A DNA stretch of 64,000 bases, taken from the NCBI RefSeq assembly GCF_002994745.2, contig NC_037094.1:23847001-23911000 (forward strand), read 5' to 3'. This stretch comes from Rosa chinensis (taxonomy: Eukaryota; Streptophyta; Magnoliopsida; Rosales; Rosaceae). Shown in pieces: positions 32,761-44,000 of this stretch; position 1 is the first letter of the stretch, and each line of letters begins with the position of its first letter. The position numbers were made by a program, and so were the translations under genes. The notes beneath the pieces are model-generated. The model worked only from the letters and a program-made list of their open reading frames with translations. It did not search any database and was not told the DNA's origin.

Positions 32761-33337
32761 TCAATCTAGGGCATGTTCAAGTACTTGCTCTTCAATATTA
32801 ATAATCACTTCATCAACTTCAAGTATTTGAGGTTGATCTCCATTTCCGTTATATTGGGTGGTTGTGCGAATAAGAATAAAAGTAGGGATGGCTCGAAGAA
32901 TGTGATAAACAGAGTAGACCATGCGCTTGAACACATTACTGAGCAATGGATACAAAGGATGTAGAATTATAAGTACAGGAAGGGCGACCCAGAAGAACGA
33001 TGGTGGTAACATGCATGGTAGAGGCCAACAATAAGACACAGAGAGGACCTGAAAAATCTCCAACTCGCAAATGGATCGGTTGGGTTGTGAGAGGAAGTTT
33101 CAAAGAGGTAAGAAGAAAGAGCAGAAGAACAATGACGAGAAATAGAAATGCCATTTTCATAAATGGAGATTTATTTTGGGGAAAAATGTCAAGTTCTAAA
33201 GCATAATCACCAGGTTTTTTGTCTTGGGAGGTTAGGAAGAGAAGGGTGAGGTTTATGAGTGGTGGAACTACATATCTCATATCTATCAAACAATGCATCT
33301 TTTCTATCTCATTATACAGTTTGGAGAGTCTGATCAT
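32761..33337 (-). pseudogene. Small predicted membrane protein, frameshifted
   Basis: Not recognised as a named family. On the minus strand an ATG at 33337 (or, more likely, the one at 33298) opens a frame with a soluble start, ELDIFPQNKSPF, and a strong hydrophobic helix (AFLFLVIVLLLFLLTSL), then FSGPLCVLLLASTM. Directly after this, near 33010-33016, a tandem CATG shifts the frame; the other frame continues naturally with PPSFFWVALPVLIILHPLYP and a hydrophilic tail ending EQVLEHALD at 32761. The combined product of about 170 residues would have two to three membrane segments. A TATA-like CTATAAATA lies at about 33351-33360, which makes the internal ATG at 33298 the better start. Confidence 0.5.
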
Positions 33338-33350
33338 GTGGAGGACGCAT

Positions 33351-33360
33351 ATTTATAGGC
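33351..33360 (-). promoter_or_regulatory. TATA-like box upstream of the membrane protein gene
   Basis: CCTATAAATATG on the minus strand, about 55 bp upstream of the ATG at 33298, a normal plant TATA-to-start distance. Confidence 0.5.
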
Positions 33361-33688
33361 ATTGAGCGACATAAATTTCCAGAGACCAAATAATTAAGTA
33401 AAATTAAAAGACTAAACTTTATCTTATCAAATCAGAATTCTACCTAAAGTTTCTTGACAATTTTTTTATAAAAACAGCAGCTAATAAAATTTTCTCTTGA
33501 CCCTATAATTCTATAAACTTTATTTCTAACTTTGTCCAGTACTTGTGTCTGACAGTATGCATTAACTTTTTGTTGGGATTATCATAATTTATGGCTAGTG
33601 CTCGATGGAGTAAGATTTCAAACTTTCTGATGAGATGGATTATCATAATTTTTGTTAATAATGATAATTTGTAAATTTATCTGATGAG
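33361..33688. other. Intergenic stretch
   Basis: AT-rich, no gene seen. The phrase GATGAGATGG...ATTATCATAATTTTTGTTA is partly duplicated at about 33586 and 33640. Confidence 0.4.
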
Positions 33689-34298
33689 ATGGTTGCCTCG
33701 ACATGTCTATCAGTAGTAGACTCTACTGCCCTTTGTACAAGTGCATCAATTTCCACCAGTAAATCTGATCTGGCAAATGCTTTGGTTCAGGAAATGAGAG
33801 ATGAGAAAGAGGAAATTCCTTCTAGGGTTTATCAGTTCAATTCTTCCATCAACTTTGATTGATGATGCTCTAAAGACATACAAAAGAATGCAGGAGTTGA
33901 AAATTCACCCCACTGAGTAAACTTTTACCTATATGATAAATGTGTATTCTTCTCTAGGAATGTTCCGTAATATCACATTCTTGTGGGGGGACATGAAGAG
34001 GAATATGGATAATGGAAATTTGGTGGTAAGCAGGGATCTGTATGAGTACCTGCTACTGAACTTTCTCCGTGGTGGTTACTTTGAGAGAGTCATGGAGGTC
34101 ATTAACTATATGAAGGAGCACAGCATGTTTGCTGACAAGTGGATGTACAGAAGTGAGTTTTTAAAGCTTCATAAGAATCTTTATAGGAACTTGAAGGCAT
34201 CAGAAGCCAGAACGGATGCTCAGAGAGGAAAAGAGTTGAATATGTCCAGGCATTTAGGAAATGGGCGGGCATTGATTGAATTTCCAAGAGAAGCTTAA
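33689..34298 (+). pseudogene. Pentatricopeptide repeat (PPR) protein gene, 3' fragment
   Basis: Plus-strand frames give the end of a PPR protein: DLANALVQEMRDEKEEIPSR, then after a break near 33860 ALKTYKRMQELKIHPTE, a stop, then TFTYMINVYSSLGMFRNITF and LWGDMKRNM, then YFERVMEVINYMKEHSMFAD. The 35-residue spacing and the TYxxMIxxYxxxG pattern are typical of PPR motifs, which bind organellar RNA. The stop between TE and TF (TAA where Gln or similar is expected) and a small deletion before it show that the copy is dead. The final part (KLHKNLYRNLKASEARTDAQ) looks like a natural C-terminus. No upstream part exists in the window. Confidence 0.7.
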
Positions 34299-35612
34299 AG
34301 TACCTGGGAAATTTACTGCAAGATTTTTGCTGCTGTGCCTTTTGGATTAATATCAAGTGAATAGCGGATAACTGAAAAGTCAACAGGAGATTAAATGAAA
34401 TCTGCATAATGAGTGAAAACCAAAGAGCCATTTCTGGTGCATTATGAGTCTATTTTCCTTAAACCAATTGCCTTATCTGCCAGTTTCCTTTTTGGAACAT
34501 TTTGCAACATCGAAGAGTGAAAATCCTCTCACACATGAAATCAAGTCTTCTAATCCGGAATGTCTGGAAGAAGTCTAATGATCATGCAAGCTGGTGCTAA
34601 TCAATCTATGAAAAGATATGTAGAGACACATCTCGTGTTTTTTACTAGCAACAAATGTTAATTGGCATTATGACGGTATGTATCTACCATCTTGCAAATG
34701 CTCCAATCATGAGATATTGTGTTCTCTTTGCTGCTTGACCACTGCTCCGTATTTGTACAGAGTGAGTCAACGACGATGCATGAAGAAGTTGTATAGCGGT
34801 ATAGCCTTACACAGAAATGCAAGGCTGCAATATATCTGTCTTGGAACATGGTGCAATATATGCCTTCTTACTTTGTCTCCCCTTGTGCCAGAGTCCTTTT
34901 GTTCTAGTTTAGTAGGTGGTCCACCGATTCTGTTATAGTTGTTGGTATTTGACCAAGGAGGTTCACGATCGATGGTCACTTGAGTGATGATCACTCTTAA
35001 TAACTACTTGAAAACAGCTCAACTTCATGTCATTACTTCTGTAGGTTATAATAGTTTCTTCAGGGATCTACTTATGGTGCCATTCGAAATCATAAAACAT
35101 AGGCATAGGTTTAAGATCTTTTCTATCCCAAAAGAACATAACTTGGATTGATTTTTATTCTTTTTTTTATCAGATATGATCGAATATTGGATACAATTAA
35201 CCAAACCAGAGAGATTTTCAACTCGATTTTTGTTAAATTGAAAGCAGTCAAAGTAACTGGAAGAAAACAAAGCTTGCTGGCATGAAATCAAAGGCAAGTA
35301 TTGGCTAAAATGAAAAAACATGAGAGCAGGCCCAAAAGAAATATTATTGTTTGTTCAAAACAGATCCCGCCAGTAGAAGGCTCCATATTAGATTTGTTAA
35401 TTTATTCAGCAAATGGGAGACTTTTGTAATTGGAATTGTAATTTATTGAATTTAATAATTAATTTACAAGAACAAACATTTCGTCCTTGAAACCATATAG
35501 GCATATACAAAGTACAACTCGCTTAGAAAGTAACAGGAGGAAGCACAACGCCTCTTCTTAAATTAACCTAAGGAACGACTCCATCGGAGAAACGCATGGA
35601 TGATCGATCATC
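34299..35612. other. Intergenic stretch between PPR fragment and MIOX remnant
   Basis: The first part may be the 3' untranslated region of the PPR gene. No other gene is supported on either strand. Confidence 0.4.
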
Positions 35613-36636
35613 TTACCATATTAGCTTTGCTGGGAAGTACTTGTTAATAAGGGATAAATAGTAAGGCTTGACCTTGTCTACATCAACTTGAACTTTGCTC
35701 TTGCTATACGCAGAGGTCATATTTCTTAAAAATATGAAGCCACTTCATATTCTCTCTGTCTTCCTTGTTCATTAGGTGTGTATATGCCCCTGCCTTGTGT
35801 AGAGGATTAAATGAGTGGTACCGTATAACAAACAATCCAGCCTCCGGCAAAGTTGTCCCATTTTCCTTGGCAACCATGTACATGTAGTCATGATGACCCC
35901 ATGAGATCATCACATTTTCTAGTCCACATCCTTCTTTGTAAATTCCATTCTTGGTGTTGTACGCAGGATTTTTGGAATCCGGATTGTCCTTGAAGTACTG
36001 CAAAAGCAAATTAATTTGATGCAACGTAATTGATCATTAATGTAATTACACATTTCCAAATTCATGTCGACTCCTATTTTTCGTGAGTAATGTTATTTCC
36101 AGATGTTCATTCTTAACCCTCATGCATGCATTTTAAGTCACACTTTACGTTTACATTATGATTGGATTAAGGGTTAAGGCTATTTATGTTCTGTCGATAT
36201 GAGTTTATCATCTTTTTCTTATCATTAACATTCCTCAATGTACTTCAAAAGGGGAAAAAGTTCTGCAAACTAAATATTAGAGGAATACCTTGTGGTGAAC
36301 GATGGACTCATCAAAAGCACACCCAAGAGGATGTGTGTCTCCAACAACAGCCCATATTGAGGAAGTGCTCCAAACTTAGGAAGAAGAAGCACTTTCCTGA
36401 GATCATGAATGAGAGCAGTAAGGTGCAGCCAATCTTGACTCGGGTAGTCTTTTCTACTTGCCTCAGCTGTTTGCAACAAATGCTGAATTTGGGGTTCATC
36501 CAATTCCGGGTCACTCTCATCCACAACCTCATTCAGGAGCTCACAACATTCCCATATGCTCATTTCCACTCTATCTAATTTTTTGTACTCCTCTCTCGTC
36601 TTTTTTACAAAATCATACGTTTGGTTAATGTGGTTC

Positions 36637-37401
36637 TGTAGGTACAAGTTTTCATCAACTTGGTGTGTTGGCATTCCCATAAAAAACGGGAAAGTATCTT
36701 TGCAGTTTAATGGGTTTAATATCTTTTATTTATTTGAAGATATTTTTCTGTGTGTAAAAGGGTGTAATTGATTTCCCAAATATTCTAGGTTTGGTGTCTT
36801 TAATTGGCCATCTTTAAAACAAAAGTTTGTTTCCTTGTAGAAATGTTATTACGGTAAAAATCTGTTTGTTTGTGGGTTGGGACGGCACCTATTCATATAT
36901 ATTGAAAAAGAAGGACGGTGATAGGCGATAAGCAAAGCAAGAATCAGTTTGGAGCTCTTGTATGCTTGAGATTGATTTTGTCATAAGAGTCAAATGGACT
37001 TGTTCCATGCTTAAGTGTCTTGGTCGTGTTTTTCATATGTATAAATTCTCTTGAGATCAGTAGAGAGGTTGTGAAGAAAGAAGAGCGATATCTGGCAATC
37101 GTTCAAGTGAAGAAGGTCGTCAAGATTCAAGACAAGCACCACTCTAGTGAGTCTAGAGATTGTAGCTGCGTAAAGAGTTATATGTGTTTGTAAAGAACAT
37201 ATCTTTCATCATAAGTTAATTCTTATTTTGGGTTCTCAAGAGTAAGAGCCCCGTAGTGTTTTTAATCTCATGTTTGAAGTTTTCACTGCATGACCAAAAA
37301 TCTGGTATTCTGTTTATTATTTTTGGTTTCTACCCAGTAAGGATTGATACGTGCCTTGCAATCCCCATTTTCCAGAAAAATGTTTCATCCTTGTATCATC
37401 A
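36637..37401 (+). repeat. 5' LTR of copia element
   Basis: 765 bp, TG...CA, with a TATA-like GTATAAATTC at about 37038. It differs from the 3' LTR by scattered substitutions and a shorter AT run, so the insertion is not brand new. Confidence 0.92.
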
Positions 37402-37402
37402 A

Positions 37403-37414
37403 TTGGCATCAGAG
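37403..37414 (+). other. Primer binding site of copia element
   Basis: TTGGCATCAGAG two bases after the LTR; the standard site is TGGTATCAGAG, complementary to the 3' end of initiator Met tRNA, with one change. Confidence 0.8.
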
Positions 37415-37448
37415 TAGGTTCTAAAGCTTTTTTTGTAGATCCGAGGAC

Positions 37449-38090
37449 ATGATGGAACATGAATATAACAGAGCCTCCAGTTCGATAAACTGCCCCCCTT
37501 TGTTTGATGGTGAAGATTACTCACAATGGAAGATCATGATGAGGGCATTCCTCTACTCTCAGAATGAAAATATGTGGAATATAGTTGAGACTGGATGGGA
37601 ACACTCAACCAAGGCTGAAGACTCAAAGAAAGTAGAAGGGACATCTGCAAGAGTTCTTAAGCCTAGGAAGGAACTGATAGAAAAGGAAGTTCGGAATAGA
37701 ATTTGTGATTTCAAGGCACAAAATTCCTTATACACAGCTTTATCCAAGAAGGAGAGGGTGAGAATCAGCCATTGTGACACCTCTAAACAAGCAGGGGATC
37801 TTCTTCAGGTCACTTATGAAGGAAAATAAAAAGGTTAGAGGTCAGAAGCTTCAGAGACTTGTCTTGGAGTTTGAGAACATGCAAATGGGGGAGGATGAAT
37901 CAATAGATGAATTTCCTGCTCGTCTTATGAACGTGAAAAGTCAGTGTCACAATTTTGGTGATCCTTTTGAAGAGCATCGGACTGCATGTGAAGAAAATTA
38001 TTAGGTCTCTTTCATCAAAATTTCAATCCAAACAAACAGCTATAGAGGAGACTCAAGACCTGGACACCTATTCTCTTGACGAACTGATAG
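37449..38090 (+). pseudogene. copia gag, N-terminal half (UBN2-type)
   Basis: Starts with MMEHEYNRASSSINCPPLFD and shows FDGEDYSQWKIMMRAFL, the YxxWKxxMxxxL signature of copia gag (UBN2 family). A frameshift occurs near 37790-37830; the next frame continues KLQRLVLEFENMQMGEDESI and FPARLMNVKSQCHNFGD. A further shift leads to TYSLDELI at 38086, where the nested insertion interrupts it. Confidence 0.85.
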
Positions 38091-39803
38091 TGTTAGCATT
38101 AAAGCCACCCTCAAGTGCAAGAGGTACAAGTTATAGAATAGGAGATTAAGTAAGGATGTCAAACCCACGAGGATTGGTAAATCCTTTCCAGCCTAGGGAA
38201 AACCTAAGGAAAAAGTAGAAGAATATGCAAATGTACAATCACAAACAAAGGCTCACAAGTGAACCAAAGTTCATGGTGAGTATGTGCAAGATGGTGTGTA
38301 GAGATTTGATTTTGATTTTGAGATTGGTTTCTATTCAAATTGAAACAATGAAAGCAACTAATATAAACTAAGCTAATTATCAAATTAAACAAGTTGTTAT
38401 CAAATGGATGGGAGTTAGGGCATCGGGTTTCACATTTTGCCTCCCTTGCAAGCATTAAAGCAATTGAATATGAATGATACAAAACTAATCGTCCAACTAC
38501 CCTCTTAGCATCCGGATAGGACTACTAAGGCTTAAACCCCTTTCATTTTATTAACTCTAACCGGATAAGTCTAGAGCTAACTACCTAGAAACAAATTCAA
38601 TTACCGGATAGGTCTCAATCCTTTGCCCCTAAATGCATAAAGCTTAGAGTTTAGGTAACCAAGCAAGCAAACCAATCCTATCTCTAGGTGATTTTAGCTC
38701 ACTACCCTCACATGCACACATGGTGTGCTTTCATGCTCCCTTTTTGCCTAAAGGTAATCAATCTCTAGGAAAAACTTCATGTCATGGCAAACACATAACT
38801 CAAATTGATTAGGTCTAAGTAATGCATTCAACTATTGACTTAGCATGTGAGAATGACAACATGAATTTGCATCAATTTATAAACAAAAGCATCAATCCAA
38901 GCAAGTTTGGCTAGGGCTTTCAACCCTGGCCCTAACTAGTTCACTACTCACACATAGCTAGATACACAAGCTTCAACATTCTATTAAACATCAAATACAT
39001 AAAGAGATAGGGAGTAAAGGGTGACTATTGATGATGCCGGAAGAGGTGGTGGAGATGGGTCTCTAAGAACATGATGTGGTGGTAGTCACCTCCTTCTCCT
39101 TGCTCCAAGATCTTGATATTGGTAAGAATAATGAAATTTGGGATCTCTAAGATGAGTTGTGGTGTTAAGTGGTGGAGGAATGGAGGTTGTAGTAGAGGAC
39201 AAAGGAGGTTTTAGAGGTGGAGATGGTGGTTTTAGTGGTGGAAATGGTGGTCTCTTCTCTAGAGAGAAAATAGATCTTGAATAGGATGAAGATGATTGAA
39301 TAGAGTCAAGACTTCTGAATAATTGGTCTTTGGCATCTCTTTGATTGCTATGTATGTCCTCATTGGTCCCAAAGTGTGCAAGAGATGCTCTTACACCATT
39401 GTCCCCCAAATGGTCCCAAATTGGCAAGGTGACAAAAGGTCAAGGTGTAGGGAGATATTTGAATTTCAAGTGATGGGATATTCTCACAACCATAGTCCTC
39501 CTTTGCTGGAGGAAAGGCCCCCCATGAGTGGCGGCTCACTAGAAAAGTTTTCCGTAAAAATCGCCGGAAAAGTTTGCCTGAAAAATCACCGGAAAAGTCG
39601 ATTTGCAGTTTTCTTCCAATCTCCGTGTCTTCTTCCCCTAGCTTCAAATCTCTGCATTTCAAGCCTCAAATAGTCATTTTATTCTCAATGCAAGGTTTCC
39701 TACAAATAAAAGGAAATGGATTAAAAAGGGTAAAATAGCATGGAAGACAAATCAATTTTCATAATTATGGGGCACAATTGCATAAGTAATTTGTGACTCA
39801 ACA
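38091..39803 (+). mobile_element. Solo LTR-like insertion inside copia gag
   Basis: The 1713-bp block begins TGTTAGCATTAAAG and ends GACTCAACA, the TG...CA form of an LTR, and GATAG stands on both sides (38086-38090 and 39804-39808) as a 5-bp target duplication. Removing it rejoins the gag frame from DELI to GNLKTFEMRI. No coding domain is present inside, so it is best read as a solo LTR left after recombination of a larger element (Ty3-type length). Confidence 0.8.
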
Positions 39804-41201
39804 GATAGGTAATCTCAAAACCTTTGAGATGAGGATCAAGCCTGAGAAAAAGGTAAAAAATGTTGCTTTCTCTTCTTTTAAAAAGAAAGATTATATTGTT
39901 GATGATTCTGTGGATTTAGCTTTGTTTACTAAAGAGTTCAAAAAAAATTTTAAAAACAAAAACTCTTCTGGAAACTCATCGAAAAAATTTCCTAACAAAC
40001 CTAAATGCTTTGAGTGTGGTGGAATTGGACATCTTGCTGCCGATTGTGGCAACAAGAAATATAATTCACGTGGTAACAAGGCTTTAAAATTCACATGGAG
40101 TGATAGTGATGAAGGCTCTCTATCTGACAATGAAGAGGTAAATCTTGCTCTTACTTCCTCTCTTAATATTGATTTTTCTGATGGTTCTGACTTGGAAGAT
40201 AATACTCTTGATGAAGAAACAAATGAAAAGTGTAAGCAATTGTATAATGCTTCAAAAATTGTTCTTCGAAAAAATAACAAACTTGAAGAAGAAATTGAAT
40301 CATTGAGAGTGGAAAAAGAAAAGATTGAGCAAAAATTTGAAACTTCTTTAAAAGAATTGGATGAAGAACGTACTGACCTTGTTTGTAAGATTGAAGTTTT
40401 GAAGGGTGATGTCAAGTCTAAGGATTGGGACAAGGAACATGGTGATCTAATTAACAAAATTAAAGTTTTGCAGGTTGAAGTCAAGGCTCAGTCCACTCTA
40501 AATGTTTCACTAACCCTTGAAAATGAGAAATTGTAGGATGAGCTATTAATGAAAGTCAAGGAAAGCTTCAACAAGTTTTCTATAGGGTCTGAAAAGGTCT
40601 CTAAGATGATTGGATTTGGTAAATCTCATTGCAACAAAGAAGGTTTAGGTTATGAAGGTGAGTCTTGCAAGCCTTTAACCGTTGTGAAAGGTGTGGAATG
40701 TGAAAGATCATTGGATCAGTCACAAGCTTCAAATAAAAATGATTCTAGTCCCAAGTTTCCCACAAGATCATAGGCAAATTTAGCCCTTCAAACCCATCAA
40801 AAATGTGCTCAGGTAAGTTCTGGCAGTCACAAGTCTGTGCGTCAACCCAGGTACGTTCATAACTCTAAAAGCTCTACTCCACTTGTCATTATTGTGGAAA
40901 ATTGGGACACATACGTCCTAGGTGTAGCATATTTTGCACGGTCACTAAAAATCAGAGAAAAGCATAAAAAATTAGCCCAACTGCATCGCTACAAGTTGAG
41001 CTGAAAGAGAATCTGAAGTTGATTAACAGGATTGCAGAGCGTATTGCAATCCCCAAAGAGCAGAAGTTGAAGCAAAAGCAAATGTGGATTAAAAAATGTT
41101 CAAATAATCATTTTTCTGCTCATACGGATAATCTTGATAATATGTTTGAGCTTGCTTTCGTTCCTACTGAACACAAATTGGCTAATTCATTTACTAGTTA
41201 G
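39804..41201 (+). pseudogene. copia gag, C-terminal half with zinc knuckles
   Basis: After the insertion the frame runs GNLKTFEMRIKPEKKVKNVA to a CCHC knuckle, CFECGGIGHLAADC (about 40009-40050), then a long acidic and coiled-coil region (KNNKLEEEIESLRVEKEKIE) to a stop at 40536. A second stretch near 40885-40925 has another knuckle, CHYCGKLGHIRPRC. This long coiled-coil gag with two knuckles is known from several plant copia families. After 41201, where the protease should begin, coding sequence ends. Confidence 0.8.
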
Positions 41202-42677
41202 GCCTTTAGACAGAACTCAATTTGAATCACTTGGAAGCACCATTGTTGGATGCTCTAAGTATTGATACTCTCATTTCGCTTGATCCATTTTGCATGCATT
41301 TATATTGTATGTTTTCATCGTAATATAGGTGCATTATTATCTTTATCATAATATAGGTGCATTATTAGTTTTGTCTCTGCAATGTTTAGTTCAGTTTCTG
41401 GAAATTCAGGATTGAAATGGTGGTTTGTATCTCCGAGTGTGTGACATATTATTTTGAACTTAGATTGACAAGGGCTGCACTCTTTTCCTTAAATCTGTGT
41501 GTAATGAGGTGCCTATCACGTTTTTATTTTGCTCTTGCATCACTCTGTAAGTGTGAGCTTGAACAACATATTCTCTATCACCTTGAATCCTCACATGCAC
41601 AAATACTCTAAGTGGTGGTAAGTCATATTTGTTGGTTGGCCTGTTCTCAATACTCTTGTACGAATTATTTCCTTACTTTTGCTGCTCCTTAAAAAGAAAA
41701 AAAGAAAAAAAGAAAAAAAGAAAAAAAGAAAAAAAAAAGGAGAATGATTTATGGAGCATGGCCAGGCTATTCCCAAAGTAAACGAGCCTCGGTCGTGACG
41801 AACGATATGAGGATTGGGAAGAAACAGGAATGATATGGTCACCCCGGTGGATTGTGAAGCTATTAACTCGAGTAGATGTGCTCTTTGGGATGTCCTTGTT
41901 ACATCTAGTACCCTAAAGTCATCTGACTTGGGAGCTGCTAGCATAATACTCATTACATGGGTTGTAATCTTCTTGAGCAAAAATGCTACTTTGTGTGAAA
42001 GGCCAAAAGAAAAATTCAAAATCATGCCCACACGGTGTTATAAGGGGGGAATAAAGTTTATGTGCTTAAATGTGTTTCGTATGTGAGCGTTGCTTTTCAG
42101 GTTTCCACAAATATTACACACCCCATCTTGAGATATGTTCACTCTTCACAACAAGAGGTATAGAATACTCGATAACCCTCTATCTTACCTTGTGATTGTC
42201 GGAATCAATTCACTCTTGTGAACTTATTTTATTGCACTCTTGTTTATGGTTATGTGGTATTGCTATTGTTGGAAAAGCTATGCGAATTAAATCTGTTCTT
42301 AGCATTTGGATACAAACCCACTCATTGTGTATTTGCATTTCCTTCTTGCATCTTTCATAACATGATCACACTTAGGGGGAGTATTATTACTTAGACTATC
42401 TTCCTCTAATTGATTCGACTTGGGCTAGTGTCTACAGTGCTTCATCTATTTGTGATCCTCCTTCTACATTGCTTCTGCTACGTAAGTTACTTTTATCATT
42501 CCTATTCAAAAAAGGGGAGAAAGTAGATTCATAACTGTGATAACGTTATTCTATTTATGCATTTTAACCAATGTGTGAGAAATGTTTTAGGAATGAATGC
42601 ATGAAGAGTTGTGATGTTCCTCCTGTACTTATTGAGAGGGAGAGTTTGTCCTAATTTATGTTTTGTATAGGAATGCC
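41202..42677. other. Non-coding interior of the copia element
   Basis: No pol genes. It contains a tandem A-rich run of AGAAAAAA units (41690-41738) and the sequence up to the polypurine tract. Confidence 0.6.
41690..41738 (+). repeat. Short tandem repeat, AAAAAGAA type
   Basis: Five to six copies of an eight-base AAAAAAAG unit, uninterrupted apart from the last. Confidence 0.85.
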
Positions 42678-42689
42678 AAAGGGGGAGAT

Positions 42690-43463
42690 TGTAGGTACAA
42701 GTTTTCATCAACTTGGTGTGTTGGCATTCCTATACAAAATGGGAAAGTATCTTTGCAGTTTAATGGGTTTAATATCTTTTATTTATTTGAAGATATTTTT
42801 TTGTGTGTAAAAGGGTGTAATTGATTTCCTAAATATTCTAGGTTTGGTGTCTTTAATTGGCCATCTTTAAAACAAAAGTTTGTTTCCTTGTAGAAGTGGT
42901 ATTAGGGTAGAAATTTGTTTGTTTGTGGGTTGGGACAGCACCTATTCATATATATATATATTGAAAAAGAAGGACGGTGATAGGTGATAGGCAAAGCAAG
43001 AATCAGTTTGGAGGTCTTCTATGCTTGAGATTGATTTTGTCATAAGAGTCAAAGACACTTGTTCCATGCTTAAGTGTCTTGGTCGTGTTTTTCATATGCA
43101 TAAATTCTCTTGAGATCAGTAGAGAGGCTATGAAGAAAGAAGAGCGATATTTGGCGATCGTTCAAGTGAAGAAGAAGGTCAAGATTCAAGACAAGCACTA
43201 CCACTCTAGTGAGTCTAGAGATTGTAGCTGCGTAGAGAGCTATATGTGTTTGTAAAGAACATATCCTTCATCATAAGTTAATTCTTATTTTGGGTTCTTA
43301 AGGGTAAGAGCCCCGCAGTGTTTTTAATCTCATGTTTGAGGTTTTCACTGCGTGACCAAAAATCTGGTGTTCTGTTTATTATTTTTGGTTTCTGCCTAGT
43401 AAGGATTGATACGTGCCTTGCAATCCCCATTTTCCAGAAAAACGTTTCTTCCTTGTATCATCA
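42690..43463 (+). repeat. 3' LTR of copia element
   Basis: 774 bp, same ends as the 5' LTR, preceded by the purine tract AAAGGGGGAGAT (42678-42689). Confidence 0.92.
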
Positions 43464-43771
43464 AGTTCAAACAATAAAATTCCTCCACACCTTTCTGCGT
43501 CTCACTTTCTGCATTATAATCCCTGCAGTGTAGCAATTTATTATACATAGTCAGACATTATATTAATAACATGTCAAACTTTAGTTTTTTTTTATACAAC
43601 ATGTCAAGCTTTAGTTCATCATGGAATATCGAACCCGTTGTAAACATAAAACCATGATGCTAGGTTTATCATATGAATTAATAGTACATGTACCTGAATG
43701 ACTGGCCAAATGCATTGATTTTAGGAGCAACAAATGCATCACTTGATTTCACGACTTCATTGTTTCGTTTA

Positions 43772-44000
43772 GGCTATGTTTAGTATGGCTGGGCTTTTCA
43801 GAAAAGCTGGCTTCTGCTTATTTCTGAGAATAAGTGGCTGAAAAGCAAAGCAGCTGAGTGTTTGGTAAACTGGCTTTTTATAAGTGCTGTCAGTGGCAAA
43901 AGCAGTGGCAAAGTGTTTGGTAAACTCAAACTGGCTTGTGCTTTTTATTGTAGAATGACCAATTTAGACATGAAAGATTATTTTGCCTTGATAAATGTTG
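43772..44000 (+). mobile_element. hAT-type MITE end
   Basis: TAGGCTATGTTTAGTATGGC at about 43772 followed by repeated GCTTTTCAGAAAAGC-like palindromes and the GTGTTTGGTAAACT phrase, a style typical of short non-autonomous hAT elements of plants. It abuts the remaining 5' exon of MIOX, so the insertion or its junction also cuts that gene. The opposite terminal repeat was not found. Confidence 0.5.

Larger units (their letters stand above)
36637..43463 (+). mobile_element. Ty1/copia LTR retrotransposon inserted in MIOX, gag-only derivative
   Basis: LTRs at 36637-37401 and 42690-43463 start TGTAGGTACAAG and end TATCATCA. Flanking bases are GGTTC (36632-36636) and AGTTC (43464-43468), a 5-bp target duplication with one change. 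A primer site (TGGCATCAGAG, close to the initiator-Met tRNA site) follows the 5' LTR and a purine tract (AAAGGGGGAGAT) precedes the 3' LTR. The interior has gag and zinc knuckles but no protease, integrase or reverse transcriptase, so it depends on another element. It contains a nested 1.7-kb insertion. Confidence 0.92.
35613..43770 (-). pseudogene. MIOX: Myo-inositol oxygenase (MIOX) gene, disrupted by a Ty1/copia insertion
   Basis: The enzyme opens myo-inositol to D-glucuronate at a di-iron centre. Minus-strand exons: about 43766-43694 (AFVAPKINAFGQSFR), 43522-43464 (DYNAESETQKGVEEFYCLN), then, after the copia insertion, 36636-36289 ([58 protein letters not shown]), and 35997-35613 (YFKDNPD, ENVMISWGHHDYMY, AGLFVIRYHSF, stop at 35613-35615). 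The two halves of the exon meet exactly at the copia duplication. Iron-ligand His/Asp motifs survive (LIHDL, GDTHPLG, SWGH). Damage besides the insertion: about two extra bases near 36353 (between LPQ and WAVVGDTH), an extra base near 35712 before YSKSKVQVDVDKVKPY, and Gly to Arg in HDLGK. Confidence 0.9.

Noticed and set aside
36270..36680. Apparent MIOX start codon at 36680
   Set aside because: The first 14 codons lie in the 5' LTR of the copia element; the true exon continues beyond the insertion at 43464-43522.
39891..40484. Minus-strand Ser-rich 197-codon open frame
   Set aside because: It is the shadow of the Lys/Glu/Asp-rich gag coiled coil on the plus strand.
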